Shown here: piece after piece, positions 1 through 10,329 of the stretch
How the letters are laid out: each line of letters opens with the position of its first letter
Position numbering within the stretch: the stretch's first letter is position 1
Assembly: GCF_002482975.1 (NCBI RefSeq)
Contig: NZ_DLHA01000045.1
Coordinates: forward strand, 15,821 to 79,820
DNA: 64,000 bases
Direction: 5' to 3'
Origin: Flavobacterium sp. UBA7680
Lineage (GTDB): Bacteria; Bacteroidota; Bacteroidia; Flavobacteriales; Flavobacteriaceae
Notes under the pieces: generated by a model
Told to the model about the DNA's origin: nothing
The model's input: only the letters and a program-made list of their open reading frames with translations
Database searches by the model: none
Made by a program: the position numbers and the translations under genes

Positions 1-1
1 A

Positions 2-3000
2 ATGGTAGATAGTGCAGCGTCAGTGGTTGATTACGAAACGACTTCGGCTGACACGACGGCTTTGGATCCAGATACGCAGACAAAAAAGTCACAAGATTCA
101 GATTCTAATGAAGTTGATTTTTATTCAGAAGATAAAATTATTGAGCTTTATAAAAAAACCTTAGAAAATGCATCTATCTTAAAAAATACACCTTTAAGCA
201 ATTACGAAACACTATTTTATTTTCATGAAAATTCAAAATTCAAAAAACAGAGTTTATTTGACTATTTATTAGATGAGAATATTGCTTTTTTTTCCTCTAA
301 AATAGAACGTTGGGAAATTTCAGAAAATGAATTCCTCCCTTATACAGAAGCGTTTTTTGGTAATTCTGAAGCTTTCATAAAACTTAATCTTGATTTTGTA
401 ACTGAAACAAACCTAAAAAATACTCTATTCTTATATCAACAAAAAGAAATTAACGATCCTTCTTTAGAAAATCAGTTTGAACGAGCTAAATTCTGTCAGG
501 AAACATTTTTAAACTTAAATGATCGTTTCGATACTTACCTCGCCCTCATTGAAAAAGAAGCCAAAGAAAAATCCCTGATCCAAAAAATTAAACTGGAACA
601 GGTTTCAATCCTCGTGAGCAATGCATCCAAGACAACTTATCCGGAAAACAATATTAAAGCCCTTGTTCTGATTGATGAAATTGTAAAAATTAACGAAAAT
701 TCATATCCTGCGAGCAATGCTTTAGAAAAAAAATCAGGAATCCTCTCCAAATCATTGTCATTAGAACTTGAAGAATTTAATTATCCAAATGAAAACTCCA
801 GAGCATTTATACGCTACCAAAATATAGAGCGTTGCAAAATTTCTTTCTTTAAAATTAGTCTTGCGGAATTAAAGGAATTCAAAAGAGGCGAGAGACAAGA
901 CAGCTTATTTAAATTAATTACTGCCAAAAAACCTCCGGTAATTTCTCAAAATTATAATCTCCTAAACAAAAAAGACTATTTTGATTATACGACAGAAGTT
1001 TTACTGCCAAAATTATCGATTGGAAATTATTTAATTTATGTAGAAAGCGATTCCGATTCAAAAGATAAAAAAGCCTATGCAAGCGATATCATTACAATTT
1101 CAAATTTTATGGCACTTGCTTCTGAACAAAAAAACACAGAAACTTATCAGGTTCTCGACCGAAAAACTGGTAAACCTGTTGAAGATGCGGTTGTAAAATT
1201 TAAAAATGCTACAACAGAGACAAATGCAAAAGGCATTGCTTCTTTTACAAAAATTTCAAATGATGACGACGATTTGTTTGTTGAGTTTTCAAAAGATGGT
1301 GATTCCTTAATGGTTCAGAGAAATTATTACATACAACATGTATCAGAATATAATCCTGATAACAGAACAAATGGCAAAATAGAATTTTATCTAGATCGTG
1401 CTATTTACAGACCTGGTCAGACTGTTTTTTATAAAGGTATTGCTTTTCAGAAAAACAAAAACAAAACCATTATTGTGCCCGATGCAAGGTTTGAAGTCTC
1501 TGTTTATGATGACAATAATCAAGTCCTACAAAAAATGGAAGTTACTGCTAACGAGTTTGGTTCGTTTTCAGGAGAATTTGTACTTCCTAAAAATGGCCTG
1601 ACTGGTAATTTCAGTATTTCCGCTCAAAAAGCTCACATTTCTTCACACGAAGAATCTAAACTTCTGCCATGGTATAAGGTGGATTTTTCTAACTCTAGAA
1701 CTTATTTTAAAGTAGAAGAATACAAACGCCCAAAATTTGAAGTAACATTTGAACCTAAAAAAGAATCTTTTAAACTCAATCAGGCAGTTAAAATTAGGGG
1801 AAACGCCAAGGCATTTGCTGGAAGTACTATTTCTGATGCTATAGTAAAATACACTGTAACCCGATATACAAGCTATTATAGAAATTATTACGGTAGTGAA
1901 GAAAAAGAAACCCTCGCTGTTGGAGAAACAAAAACTGATGCCTTAGGAAAATTTTCAATAGACTTTACAGCACTTCCTTCAAAAAACAATAGAAAAGAGG
2001 AACTGCCAATTTTCAATTATCAAATAGAAGCAACGGTTACAGATCTAAATGGAGAAACACATACTGCGCAAACAGATGTAAAAGTCGGCTATCATGATTT
2101 GATTCTTAATGCCTCTGTTCCTTCAACTATTGAAACTAAAGACAAAAACGAAATAACACTATCGAGTACCAATCTTAACGGAGAATTTTTGGCTGCCAAA
2201 GGCGAAGTAAAATTGTATTTCGCGCGTCCGTTTGCCAATAAATTTAAACGCAGAATTTTTCAACAGCCAGATATAAAAGGTATCTCAGATGAAGATTTTG
2301 AAAAACTATTTCCTTATGAAATCAATAAAGATGAAGACGAAAATAAAATTGCAGAAGTTTTAGTATTCTCTAAAAAGGTAGACACGCAAAAAGACAAAAA
2401 AATTGTCCTGGATTTTATTTCCAACTATAAATCGGGCACTTATAAAATGGTCTTTTCTGCCAAAGACAGTTTCAATAATCCTATCGAAACTTCGTCTATA
2501 TTTCAAATTAAACAAAGTGCCGAAAAATTTTATGCAGGAAGTTTACTAACAGTAAAAAAAGTCAATGACGACCCAAGAAAAGATGGATTTGTACTAGTAA
2601 AAGTAACCTCTCCTATTCCTGATCTTTATATTGTTGTGAGTGGCAATTACCAAAGTGGTAATTTCTTTGAAGATATTTTTCATTTAGAAAACAATGAAAC
2701 TGTAATTAAAATTCCTTTAAAGGATGAATTTGAAAACCAAATAAAACTAGGTTTTGAAAGTGTTTTTGAAAATTCCAGTTATACGCAGACACTTGATGTA
2801 GCACTTAAAGATCCTGAAGCAACATTAGAATGGACTGTTGAAAGTTTTAGAAGTAAGATTGAACCCGGAAGTCCGCAAAACTGGTCTTTTAAATTAAACG
2901 GCCTTAATACAAAAACTGAAGCTGAAGTTTTAGCTTCAATGTATGACAGCACGTTAGACCAATTCAGTATCAAAAACTGGCAGAACTTGAATATTTACCG

Positions 3001-5968
3001 TAACAGTTACAACAATATTAGGTTTAAAACTGATTTAGGTTTTGCCAAAACCAATATAGAAGTAAATAATCTAAACGACTATTTTGGTCCAACTTATTTT
3101 GAGGATGAAGAAACACAATTAAACTGGTTTGGCTTTAATTTCGATTACAGTCATTTTGGTGATCTTGGTATGACTATACTAGAAATTAAAGATGGAAAAG
3201 TGGGAGCAATAACCATTAAAGGAGATCCAGATGCCGTTTTAACACTTTCCGAAGCTGTTGGAAATGCTCCTGCAATGGTTCCGGAAGATTCTGGAGTAGA
3301 TATGGTAAGATTTGTAAAACCCGCTTTTATTAAAGCATCAAAAGATTCTATAAACAGTCCGGAATATTATTTCAGTACCAATAAAATCAAATTTGTTCCT
3401 GGAAAAAAAATCGTAAGTGGCATGACCTCAATGGTTGTTAGTGAGGAAACATTGTATATTATCGATGGAGAAATTTCTTCTGAAAGCAATTTTAAAAAAA
3501 TAAATCCTGACAATCTTCTTACTATAGATTTCTTAACGGCAGAAAAAGCTATTGCATTATACGGAAGCAAGGCTAAAAATGGAGTAATAATTATTACAAC
3601 AAAAAGTGCTCTCGAAGCTCTAACTCAGGTAAAAGCCAGAAAAAACCTTTCTGAAACCGCTTTCTTTTTTCCAAATTTAAAAACAGATTCAACCGGAAAA
3701 GTGAGTTTTAATTTTACTTCTCCAGAAGCATTAACAGCTTGGAAACTTCGCCTTTTAGCTCATAATAAAGATGCAATTTCCGGTTATTTAGAAAAAAGTG
3801 TTATTACTCAAAAAGAATTAATGGTAATACCAAATTTCCCAAGATTCTTTAGAGAAAAGGATGCAATTGTAATCAGTGCAAAAATTTCAAATGTTACCGC
3901 TGAAGCGAAAACCGGAATCGCAAGTTTACAGTTTTTTGACGCCGTAACCATGCAACCAATTGATGCTAAAATGCTAAACGCAAAAAACATTAAAAACTTT
4001 ACCATTTCGACATACGGGAATACAACAGCAAACTGGATCATTACAATTCCCGAAGGTTTACAAGGTATACAATATCGAATCGTCGCAAAAGCTGGTAATT
4101 TCTCTGATGGAGAAGAAAATATTATTCCAGTTCTAACAAATAATATGCTGGTTACTGAAAGTATTCCTATTTGGGTTCGTGAAAATTCAACGAAAGAATA
4201 CACTTTTGAAAATTTAAAAAACAATAATTCTACAACATTAAAAAATCATCAGTTTACGTTTGAATACACTTCAAATCCAACTTGGATTGCGATTCAATCT
4301 TTACCGTATTTAATGGAATATGAACACGAATGTGCTGAGCAGACTTTTGCTCGATTTTATGCTAATGCTTTAGCCTCCGAGATTATTTCAAGCAATCCGA
4401 AAATTGCAACTGTTTTTGAAGATTGGAGAAAAAATGGAAAACCAAATTCAAAACTGGAAAAAAACGAGGAATTAAAATCGCTTATTTTGGCCGAAACTCC
4501 TTGGTTAAATGATGCTCAAAATGAAGATGAAAAGAAAAAGAATCTTGCGCTTTTGTTCAATTTAGAGAAAATGAAAACGTCTCAGGAAGCGGCTTTCGAC
4601 AAATTAAAACAAAAACAAAAATCATCTGGAGGCTTTTCGTGGTTTGATGGCGGTTATGAAAGCGAATACATCACAAGACATATTCTGGCCGGTTTAGGAC
4701 ATTTAGAAAAACTAAGTAAAAACAATAATTCTAAAATTGATCAAATTGCTCAAACTGGAATTCCATTCTTAGACAGTAAATTTTTAGAGTATCATAAAGC
4801 AAGAACCAAAGACTCAAAAACAACTGACAAACTAATCTGGATCAATCCGTATTCTGATCTTCATTATTTGTACACAAGAAGTTTTTATCTGGATAAATAT
4901 CCGTTATCAGATACTTTGAAAAAAGCGACTAAATTATACTTAGAAACAACCAAAAAAGACTGGCTTAATTATTCTCTTTACGAAAAAGGATTAACTGCTT
5001 TGACTTTGAATCGTTTTGGAGAAAAAGAAAGTGCTAAAAAAATAATCGAAAGTTTAAAAGAAACTTCTTCAAACAATGAAGATTGGGGAATGTACTGGAT
5101 TGCCAATAAATCTGGCTGGTATTGGTATCAGGCGCCAATTGAAACTCAGGCCTTATTGATTGAGGCTTTCGCCGAAGTAACACAAGACACCAAATCTGTG
5201 GATGCAATGAAAGTCTGGTTATTAAAAAACAAACAAACCAAAAACTGGCCCACAACAAAATCAACAACCGAAGCAATTTATGCTTTATTAATGCAAGGTA
5301 CAGATTGGCTTTCTGTAAAAGACAATACAATTATAAAATTGGGTGATGAAAAAATCATGACTAAAAAACTGTCTGAAAATCAAAAAGAAGCTGAAACCGG
5401 TTACATCAAACTAAACTGGAAAGGTGAAGAAGTTAAAAAAGAAATGGCTTCTATCAGTATTCAAAATAAATCAAAAGTTCCGGGGTTTGGTGGTATTTAC
5501 TGGCAGTATTTTGAAGATTTAGATAAAATCAAAAATAATTCGGGAGCCGTTTTATCTGTTTCGAAGGAATTGTATATAAAGAAAAGTACTTTAAATGGCG
5601 ATCAGCTTCAAAAAATAACTGCGGCAAACGAATTGAAAATAGGTGATTTAGTAACCGTAAGATTAATTATAACTTCTAAAGAAGATACAGAATATATCCA
5701 TTTAAAAGATATGCGCGCTTCTTGTTTTGAACCAGTTAATGTTCTTTCACAATATCAATATTCAGATCGTTTAGGATATTATATGAGTACAAAAGATGCG
5801 GCAACACATTTCTTTTTTGACCGAATCAATAAAGGAACTTATGTTTTAGAATATGATATTAGAGTAAATAACAGCGGCGAATTCTCAAACGGAATTACAA
5901 CAATTCAAAGCATGTATGCTCCGGAATTTGCGAGTCATACAAAAGGAATTCGGGTAAAGGTTCAATAA
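2..5968 (+). CDS. Alpha-2-macroglobulin family protein (5' end outside window)
   Basis: Very large periplasmic or outer-membrane protease-trapping protein of the bacterial alpha-2-macroglobulin (MG/YfaS) type. The frame is open from the first bases, and the visible start (residue 1) lacks a signal peptide, so the true N-terminus is probably upstream of the window. MG-type beta domains fill the first two thirds. The thioester motif CAEQ lies at about residues 1444-1447, followed by a helical alpha/alpha-toroid region. An unusual piece near residues 1125-1200 ends in LYGSKAKNG followed by VIIITTK, which is the signature of a SusC-type TonB-receptor plug. That is a recurring Bacteroidetes embellishment of these proteins. 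A repeat and a terminator follow. Family confident; physiological target unknown. Confidence 0.9.
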   Translation: MVDSAASVVDYETTSADTTALDPDTQTKKSQDSDSNEVDFYSEDKIIELYKKTLENASILKNTPLSNYETLFYFHENSKFKKQSLFDYLLDENIAFFSSKIERWEISENEFLPYTEAFFGNSEAFIKLNLDFVTETNLKNTLFLYQQKEINDPSLENQFERAKFCQETFLNLNDRFDTYLALIEKEAKEKSLIQKIKLEQVSILVSNASKTTYPENNIKALVLIDEIVKINENSYPASNALEKKSGILSKSLSLELEEFNYPNENSRAFIRYQNIERCKISFFKISLAELKEFKRGERQDSLFKLITAKKPPVISQNYNLLNKKDYFDYTTEVLLPKLSIGNYLIYVESDSDSKDKKAYASDIITISNFMALASEQKNTETYQVLDRKTGKPVEDAVVKFKNATTETNAKGIASFTKISNDDDDLFVEFSKDGDSLMVQRNYYIQHVSEYNPDNRTNGKIEFYLDRAIYRPGQTVFYKGIAFQKNKNKTIIVPDARFEVSVYDDNNQVLQKMEVTANEFGSFSGEFVLPKNGLTGNFSISAQKAHISSHEESKLLPWYKVDFSNSRTYFKVEEYKRPKFEVTFEPKKESFKLNQAVKIRGNAKAFAGSTISDAIVKYTVTRYTSYYRNYYGSEEKETLAVGETKTDALGKFSIDFTALPSKNNRKEELPIFNYQIEATVTDLNGETHTAQTDVKVGYHDLILNASVPSTIETKDKNEITLSSTNLNGEFLAAKGEVKLYFARPFANKFKRRIFQQPDIKGISDEDFEKLFPYEINKDEDENKIAEVLVFSKKVDTQKDKKIVLDFISNYKSGTYKMVFSAKDSFNNPIETSSIFQIKQSAEKFYAGSLLTVKKVNDDPRKDGFVLVKVTSPIPDLYIVVSGNYQSGNFFEDIFHLENNETVIKIPLKDEFENQIKLGFESVFENSSYTQTLDVALKDPEATLEWTVESFRSKIEPGSPQNWSFKLNGLNTKTEAEVLASMYDSTLDQFSIKNWQNLNIYRNSYNNIRFKTDLGFAKTNIEVNNLNDYFGPTYFEDEETQLNWFGFNFDYSHFGDLGMTILEIKDGKVGAITIKGDPDAVLTLSEAVGNAPAMVPEDSGVDMVRFVKPAFIKASKDSINSPEYYFSTNKIKFVPGKKIVSGMTSMVVSEETLYIIDGEISSESNFKKINPDNLLTIDFLTAEKAIALYGSKAKNGVIIITTKSALEALTQVKARKNLSETAFFFPNLKTDSTGKVSFNFTSPEALTAWKLRLLAHNKDAISGYLEKSVITQKELMVIPNFPRFFREKDAIVISAKISNVTAEAKTGIASLQFFDAVTMQPIDAKMLNAKNIKNFTISTYGNTTANWIITIPEGLQGIQYRIVAKAGNFSDGEENIIPVLTNNMLVTESIPIWVRENSTKEYTFENLKNNNSTTLKNHQFTFEYTSNPTWIAIQSLPYLMEYEHECAEQTFARFYANALASEIISSNPKIATVFEDWRKNGKPNSKLEKNEELKSLILAETPWLNDAQNEDEKKKNLALLFNLEKMKTSQEAAFDKLKQKQKSSGGFSWFDGGYESEYITRHILAGLGHLEKLSKNNNSKIDQIAQTGIPFLDSKFLEYHKARTKDSKTTDKLIWINPYSDLHYLYTRSFYLDKYPLSDTLKKATKLYLETTKKDWLNYSLYEKGLTALTLNRFGEKESAKKIIESLKETSSNNEDWGMYWIANKSGWYWYQAPIETQALLIEAFAEVTQDTKSVDAMKVWLLKNKQTKNWPTTKSTTEAIYALLMQGTDWLSVKDNTIIKLGDEKIMTKKLSENQKEAETGYIKLNWKGEEVKKEMASISIQNKSKVPGFGGIYWQYFEDLDKIKNNSGAVLSVSKELYIKKSTLNGDQLQKITAANELKIGDLVTVRLIITSKEDTEYIHLKDMRASCFEPVNVLSQYQYSDRLGYYMSTKDAATHFFFDRINKGTYVLEYDIRVNNSGEFSNGITTIQSMYAPEFASHTKGIRVKVQ

Positions 5969-5983
5969 AAATTCTACCCTTTT

Positions 5984-6133
5984 GTCAGGCTGAGCGAAGT
6001 CGAAGCCTTTCTCAGCACACAAGCCTTCGACTTCGCTCAGGGTGACAATAAATTTTCATAATTACGTTATGTCAGGCTGAGCGAAGTCGAAGCTCTTCCT
6101 GGCACACGAGCCTTCGACTTCGCTCAGGATGAC
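5984..6133. repeat. Two copies of a 63-bp inverted-repeat element
   Basis: Positions 5984-6046 and 6071-6133 are two near-identical units. Each has one arm reading GTCAGGCTGAGCGAAGTCGA and a closing arm reading TTCGACTTCGCTCAG followed by a GTGAC or ATGAC end. Each unit can fold into a long hairpin. They are more GC-rich than the surroundings and resemble REP-like intergenic elements of Bacteroidetes. Confidence 0.8.
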
Positions 6134-6160
6134 ATTCTTTTTCAAAATTAAAACAACAAA

Positions 6161-6191
6161 AAACCCGACAGATTTAAAATCTGTCGGGTTT
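6161..6191. terminator. Bidirectional intrinsic terminator
   Basis: Symmetric hairpin AAACCCGACAGATT / AATCTGTCGGGTTT between two convergent genes. The A-run on one side and T-run on the other let it serve both the macroglobulin gene and the S46 peptidase gene. The same AAACCCGACA stem recurs at 9264, 36837 and 44704. Confidence 0.8.
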
Positions 6192-6212
6192 ACTTTTATC
6201 ATGAAATTGAGA

Positions 6213-8357
6213 TTATTTTGTAATCGTCAATTCGTCAATAATATTTTTAGCTCCAGCGTATTTGTCAATAATCCAAAGCACATAACGAATATCAACGTTG
6301 ATCGTTCTTTGTAATTTAGGATCAAAAATTACGTCCCCAGCCATCGCTTCGATATTTCCGTCAAAAGCAATTCCAATTAATTCTCCTTTTCCGTTTAAAA
6401 CCGGTGAACCTGAGTTTCCTCCAGTAATATCGTTATCAGTCAAGAAGTTTACTGGCATGTAACCCGCTTTATCAGCATATTGACCAAAATCTTTTGCTTT
6501 GTTTAATTCTAACAAACGAGCTGGTAAATCAAATTCCTGATCTCCTGCTTTATACTTTTTCACCATGCTTTCCATAGTAGTATAATTGTTGATTGCCGCA
6601 TCGTTACGAGGATCAGCAGGCAACGCACGAACTTTTCCATAAGTCAATCTCAAAGTAGAGTTAGCATCAGGATATTTAATTGCGTTTAATTTTGATTCTC
6701 TTAAACCCTCAACAAGTTCACGGTAAGCAGTTGCAAAACCATCATCAGCTTTTGCCTGATCATCTGTTTTAGCACGGTATTTTGTCAGTAAATCATTTGA
6801 GATAATATACAAAGGATCGTGTACAATTGCTAATGGTTTAGGATCAGCCATAAATGCCAATACTTTTTCTTTAGTTGTAAAATAACTAATTTCAGTTGCT
6901 TTTGCTACGTCAGCAGTAAAGTCACCATTATTAGCCGTTTTCATTTTAGCAACTTCTGAAGCAAGGCCATATTCAGCCGCTTTAGAAGCATATAAATTCA
7001 ATTGCGCTGTCAATACATCTTTTTCAAGCGGAGCATAAAAATTGCCGTAGATATTGTCAATCATTGTGTTGATCTTCGGTAACATCTCTGCTCTTTTTGC
7101 TTCATTTTCTTTATAGTAAGCAATCAACTCATTTCCTAAATTTGCAGGACCTGTCGCATAAGCAGAAGTACGCAAAAGCTGCGTTAAGTAATTATCGTGA
7201 CGCGCTTTTAAATTTGTTTCTCTGTAATAATCGTTAATAGTAGGAATTACATTTTCATACTTATCTTTATTTGCAGGTTTGCTCGCCCACTCATAAAATT
7301 TATCTTCTTGTTCTGATTTAGCATCTACCGTTCCTGCTTTTGTTAAAGCATCGATCATACCTTGACGGTTTTTCCAGTAGTTTGCTGTTGAAGCATATTT
7401 AGATGCATATTTCAAACGAACAGTTGCATCTGTATCCATATACTTTTTCATTACGTCCATTCCAGTTTTAGCACCTTCAACCCACGCAGGATAAGCGTAT
7501 TTTATATTCTGCTCAATTCCTCCCGCCGGCATCCAGCGATTTGTTCTTCCAGGATAACCTAGAATCATGGCAAAATCATTTTCTTTTACACCTTTAATAC
7601 TTACAGGCAAATAATGTTTTGGCTGTAAAGGCACATTATCTTTCGAGTAAGCTGCAGGATTTCCATCTTTATCAGCGTACACTCTAAACATAGAGAAATC
7701 TCCAGTTTGACGAGGCCACTCCCAGTTGTCAGTATCACCTCCAAATTTACCAACACTTTCCGGTGGTGTTCCCACTAAACGAACATCTGTGTAATCTTGG
7801 TAAACGAAATAGTAATATTCATTTCCTTGAAAGAAAGGACGAACAGAAACTGTATACTTCCCGTTTTCACTATTTTCTTTTTCAATTAAACTAATCTCTT
7901 GCTGAATGATTTTGTTTCTTTCAGTCTCGGTCATAGTATCATTTACTTTTGATAAAATTCTTTTTGAAACGTCGTCCATACGAACAAAGAAACGAACGTA
8001 TAAAGATTTAGGTTTCATTTCGGCACTTTTTTCTTTTGCCCAAAAACCATCTTTCAAATAGTTTTGTTCTGCAGTAGAAAGTTCTGCAATCGCATTATAT
8101 CCGCAATGGTGGTTTGTTAAAACCAATCCGCTTTTAGAAACGATTTCAGCAGTACATCCACCATTAAACTGCACAATTGCATCTTTTAAACTATGATGAT
8201 TGATACTGTAAATTTCTTCGGCTGTTAATTGCAAGCCCATTTTCTCCATATCTCTATGGTTCAATCTTTCGATAAACATCAAGAACCACATTCCCTCATC
8301 AGCTCTTACAGGAAAAGCCATAAGGCACATGGTCAAGAATAAAACTATTTTTTTCAT
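6213..8357 (-). CDS. S46 family dipeptidyl-peptidase, DPP7 type
   Basis: Periplasmic serine exopeptidase releasing dipeptides from oligopeptide N-termini, part of peptide scavenging in Bacteroidetes. The 714 residues start with a signal peptide (cleavage near ADEG). The catalytic His lies in TNHHCGY (about residues 81-87), the Asp in the TGDFSMFR stretch, and the Ser in GGNSGSP (Ser about 649). The residue 18 after the Ser is Gly (about 667), within FDGNIEAM. In this family Gly there marks DPP7-like preference for hydrophobic P1 residues, while DPP11 enzymes with Asp/Glu preference have Arg. Convergent with the upstream macroglobulin gene and sharing its terminator. Length is normal for the family. 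Confidence 0.93.
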   Translation of the reverse strand: MKKIVLFLTMCLMAFPVRADEGMWFLMFIERLNHRDMEKMGLQLTAEEIYSINHHSLKDAIVQFNGGCTAEIVSKSGLVLTNHHCGYNAIAELSTAEQNYLKDGFWAKEKSAEMKPKSLYVRFFVRMDDVSKRILSKVNDTMTETERNKIIQQEISLIEKENSENGKYTVSVRPFFQGNEYYYFVYQDYTDVRLVGTPPESVGKFGGDTDNWEWPRQTGDFSMFRVYADKDGNPAAYSKDNVPLQPKHYLPVSIKGVKENDFAMILGYPGRTNRWMPAGGIEQNIKYAYPAWVEGAKTGMDVMKKYMDTDATVRLKYASKYASTANYWKNRQGMIDALTKAGTVDAKSEQEDKFYEWASKPANKDKYENVIPTINDYYRETNLKARHDNYLTQLLRTSAYATGPANLGNELIAYYKENEAKRAEMLPKINTMIDNIYGNFYAPLEKDVLTAQLNLYASKAAEYGLASEVAKMKTANNGDFTADVAKATEISYFTTKEKVLAFMADPKPLAIVHDPLYIISNDLLTKYRAKTDDQAKADDGFATAYRELVEGLRESKLNAIKYPDANSTLRLTYGKVRALPADPRNDAAINNYTTMESMVKKYKAGDQEFDLPARLLELNKAKDFGQYADKAGYMPVNFLTDNDITGGNSGSPVLNGKGELIGIAFDGNIEAMAGDVIFDPKLQRTINVDIRYVLWIIDKYAGAKNIIDELTITK

Positions 8358-8669
8358 GTTATTTTGTTTAAGTACTGCGAATATAACTCATTTTCGCAAA
8401 AAAAATAAACATTCGATCTAAAAACAAAACATAATAAATAAATATCAAGATGATTTTGCGAAATTCATAATTTGATAAAAAAGGAAAATTATTAGACTAT
8501 AAAAAGATAAAAACTAATTAAACTTATAAAATTCTAGATTTAATGAAATCAAGTTTTTAAATCTTAATAAAAATTGTAAAAATTAACTTTCAATTAAAAA
8601 TATTTAATTTAATCTATTTCTTACAAATAATTATTCCTTTAATTTGCCTTTCTAATTAAAAAAATAAAA
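8358..8669. other. Divergent intergenic region, AT-rich
   Basis: This 312-nt spacer separates the S46 peptidase gene (leftward) from the barrel-protein gene (rightward), so it should hold both promoters. It is almost entirely A and T. Near 8639-8646 the sequence TTAATTTG is one mismatch from TAnnTTTG and could be the -7 element of the rightward gene. No repeat or RNA structure stood out. Confidence 0.4.
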
Positions 8670-9200
8670 ATGAAAAAATTATTAGTAGCAGTTGTTCTAT
8701 TAGTGACAACAATGATGAGTGCGCAAAAAGGATCAGTTTTACTTGGTGGAAATGTTGGATTTGGTTCAGAAAAAATTGGAGATGATAAATATGAAAATTT
8801 TGAATTTTCTCCAAAAGTAGGATATCAATTTACAGACAAGTGGACTTTAGGAGTTGAAGGTTCAATCTTGAACTATAAAGAATCTGGTTCTAAAAGAGAA
8901 GAAGCATACAGAGTTGGTGCTTTTACTCGTTACTCAGTGCCTCTTTCTGATTTATTCTCTTTCTACACTGATTTAGGAGTTGGGTACCAAGAAAGAAGTA
9001 TTGATAAAACAAAAGGTGTTTATACTAGTTTAACACCAGCCTTATTTATTAATATGAAAAGAGGTTTTGGTTTAAATTTTTCTATTGGAGGAGTTGGCTA
9101 CGATAATCTTAGCGGAAAAGGAACTGCGAGAGAGCATCGTTTAGGTTTTGATTTTGGAAAAACTTTAAACATTGGAATCTCTAAAAACTTTGGACTATAA
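8670..9200 (+). CDS. Small outer-membrane beta-barrel protein
   Basis: A 176-residue protein with a signal peptide (MKKLLVAVVLL..., cleavage after SAQ). Alternating hydrophobic and polar strands follow, with glycines and aromatics typical of a small 8-stranded barrel, and the C-terminus ends in NFGL. The pattern matches the OmpW/OprF-like porin-family proteins common in Flavobacterium. It stands alone, with a terminator about 60 nt downstream. Substrate or structural role cannot be told from the sequence. Confidence 0.75.
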   Translation: MKKLLVAVVLLVTTMMSAQKGSVLLGGNVGFGSEKIGDDKYENFEFSPKVGYQFTDKWTLGVEGSILNYKESGSKREEAYRVGAFTRYSVPLSDLFSFYTDLGVGYQERSIDKTKGVYTSLTPALFINMKRGFGLNFSIGGVGYDNLSGKGTAREHRLGFDFGKTLNIGISKNFGL

Positions 9201-9263
9201 TTTCACAGGATTTAAGTTAGAAAGTAAAATCCTTTATACTTTTTGTTTTTTCGCGCAGAAAGT

Positions 9264-9296
9264 AAAAAACCCGACAATGGAAACTGTCGGGTTTTT
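9264..9296. terminator. Intrinsic terminator, usable both ways
   Basis: Hairpin AAAAACCCGACA - ATGGAAAC - TGTCGGGTTTTT between the convergent barrel-protein and obg genes. Long A and T flanks make it bidirectional. Confidence 0.8.
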
Positions 9297-9318
9297 ATGT
9301 TTTATAATAAAAACGATT

Positions 9319-10320
9319 TTATTCGTTAAGCATTTTCCAAAGTTTATCCTTCAAATCTGTCAAACCTTGTTGTGCAACAGATGAAATAAACATATACGGA
9401 ATATCTTTAAACGAAACGTCTAATTCTGTTTTCAATTCAGCTTTAAGTTCGTCATCCAGCATATCACATTTTGAGATAACTAAAAGACGTTCTTTATCCA
9501 GCATTTCAGGATTATATTTTGTTAATTCATTTACCAAAATATCATATTCTGCTTTAATATCTGGCGTATCAACCGGAACTAAAAATAGTAAAGTCGAATT
9601 ACGCTCAATATGGCGAAGGAAATAATGTCCTAAACCTTTTCCTTCTGCAGCACCTTCAATAATACCCGGAATATCAGCAATTACAAAAGATTGATAATCT
9701 CTGTAAGCTACAATTCCTAAGTTTGGTTTTAAAGTAGTAAAAGGATAATCGGCAATTTTTGGTTTTGCTGAAGTCAATACAGATAGTAAAGTAGATTTTC
9801 CTGCATTAGGAAATCCAACCAATCCAACATCTGCCAGAACTTTAAGCTCCAGAATTACATCCATTTCTATACCTGGCAAACCTGGCTGCGCATAACGCGG
9901 TGTTTGGTTTGTCGAACTTCTAAAATGCCAGTTTCCTAAACCTCCCTTTCCTCCTTTTGCAAGAATTCTTTTTTCGCCGTCTTCTGTAATTTCAAAAAGT
10001 ACTTCACCTGTTTCCTTGTCTTTTACAACAGTTCCCAACGGCACTTCAATAAATTTATCATCTCCATCTGCTCCCGTGCTGCGGTCTCCTCCACCGTCAC
10101 CACCGTATCCGGCTTTAATATGACGCGCAAACTTTAAATGAAATAATGTCCAGAGTCCTTTATTCCCCACTAAATACACATGTCCGCCTCGACCACCATC
10201 ACCACCGTCCGGGCCGCCTTTTTCAATAAATTTCTCTCTATGTAAATGCGTAGATCCTTTTCCTCCTTTTCCGGACGAAACATATATCTTAACGTAATCT
10301 ACAAAATTTCCTTCTGTCAT
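9319..10320 (-). CDS. obg: GTPase Obg
   Basis: Essential ribosome-associated GTPase acting in 50S assembly and stress control. The N-terminal Obg fold is glycine-rich (residues about 5-160). The G domain follows, with G1 GFPNAGKST (about 169-177), switch region FTT, G3 DIPG (about 216-219) and G4 SKCD in place of the usual NKxD. The C-terminal extension of some Obg proteins is absent; 333 aa is normal for Bacteroidetes. It is the last gene of a leftward group hpt, adk, CBS protein, obg. Confidence 0.95.
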   Translation of the reverse strand: MTEGNFVDYVKIYVSSGKGGKGSTHLHREKFIEKGGPDGGDGGRGGHVYLVGNKGLWTLFHLKFARHIKAGYGGDGGGDRSTGADGDDKFIEVPLGTVVKDKETGEVLFEITEDGEKRILAKGGKGGLGNWHFRSSTNQTPRYAQPGLPGIEMDVILELKVLADVGLVGFPNAGKSTLLSVLTSAKPKIADYPFTTLKPNLGIVAYRDYQSFVIADIPGIIEGAAEGKGLGHYFLRHIERNSTLLFLVPVDTPDIKAEYDILVNELTKYNPEMLDKERLLVISKCDMLDDELKAELKTELDVSFKDIPYMFISSVAQQGLTDLKDKLWKMLNE

Positions 10321-10329
10321 TTTTCTGAA

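Noticed and set aside
3808..4224. 138-codon minus-strand frame in the macroglobulin gene
   Set aside because: Antisense to a well-conserved gene; composition is a shadow of its codons.
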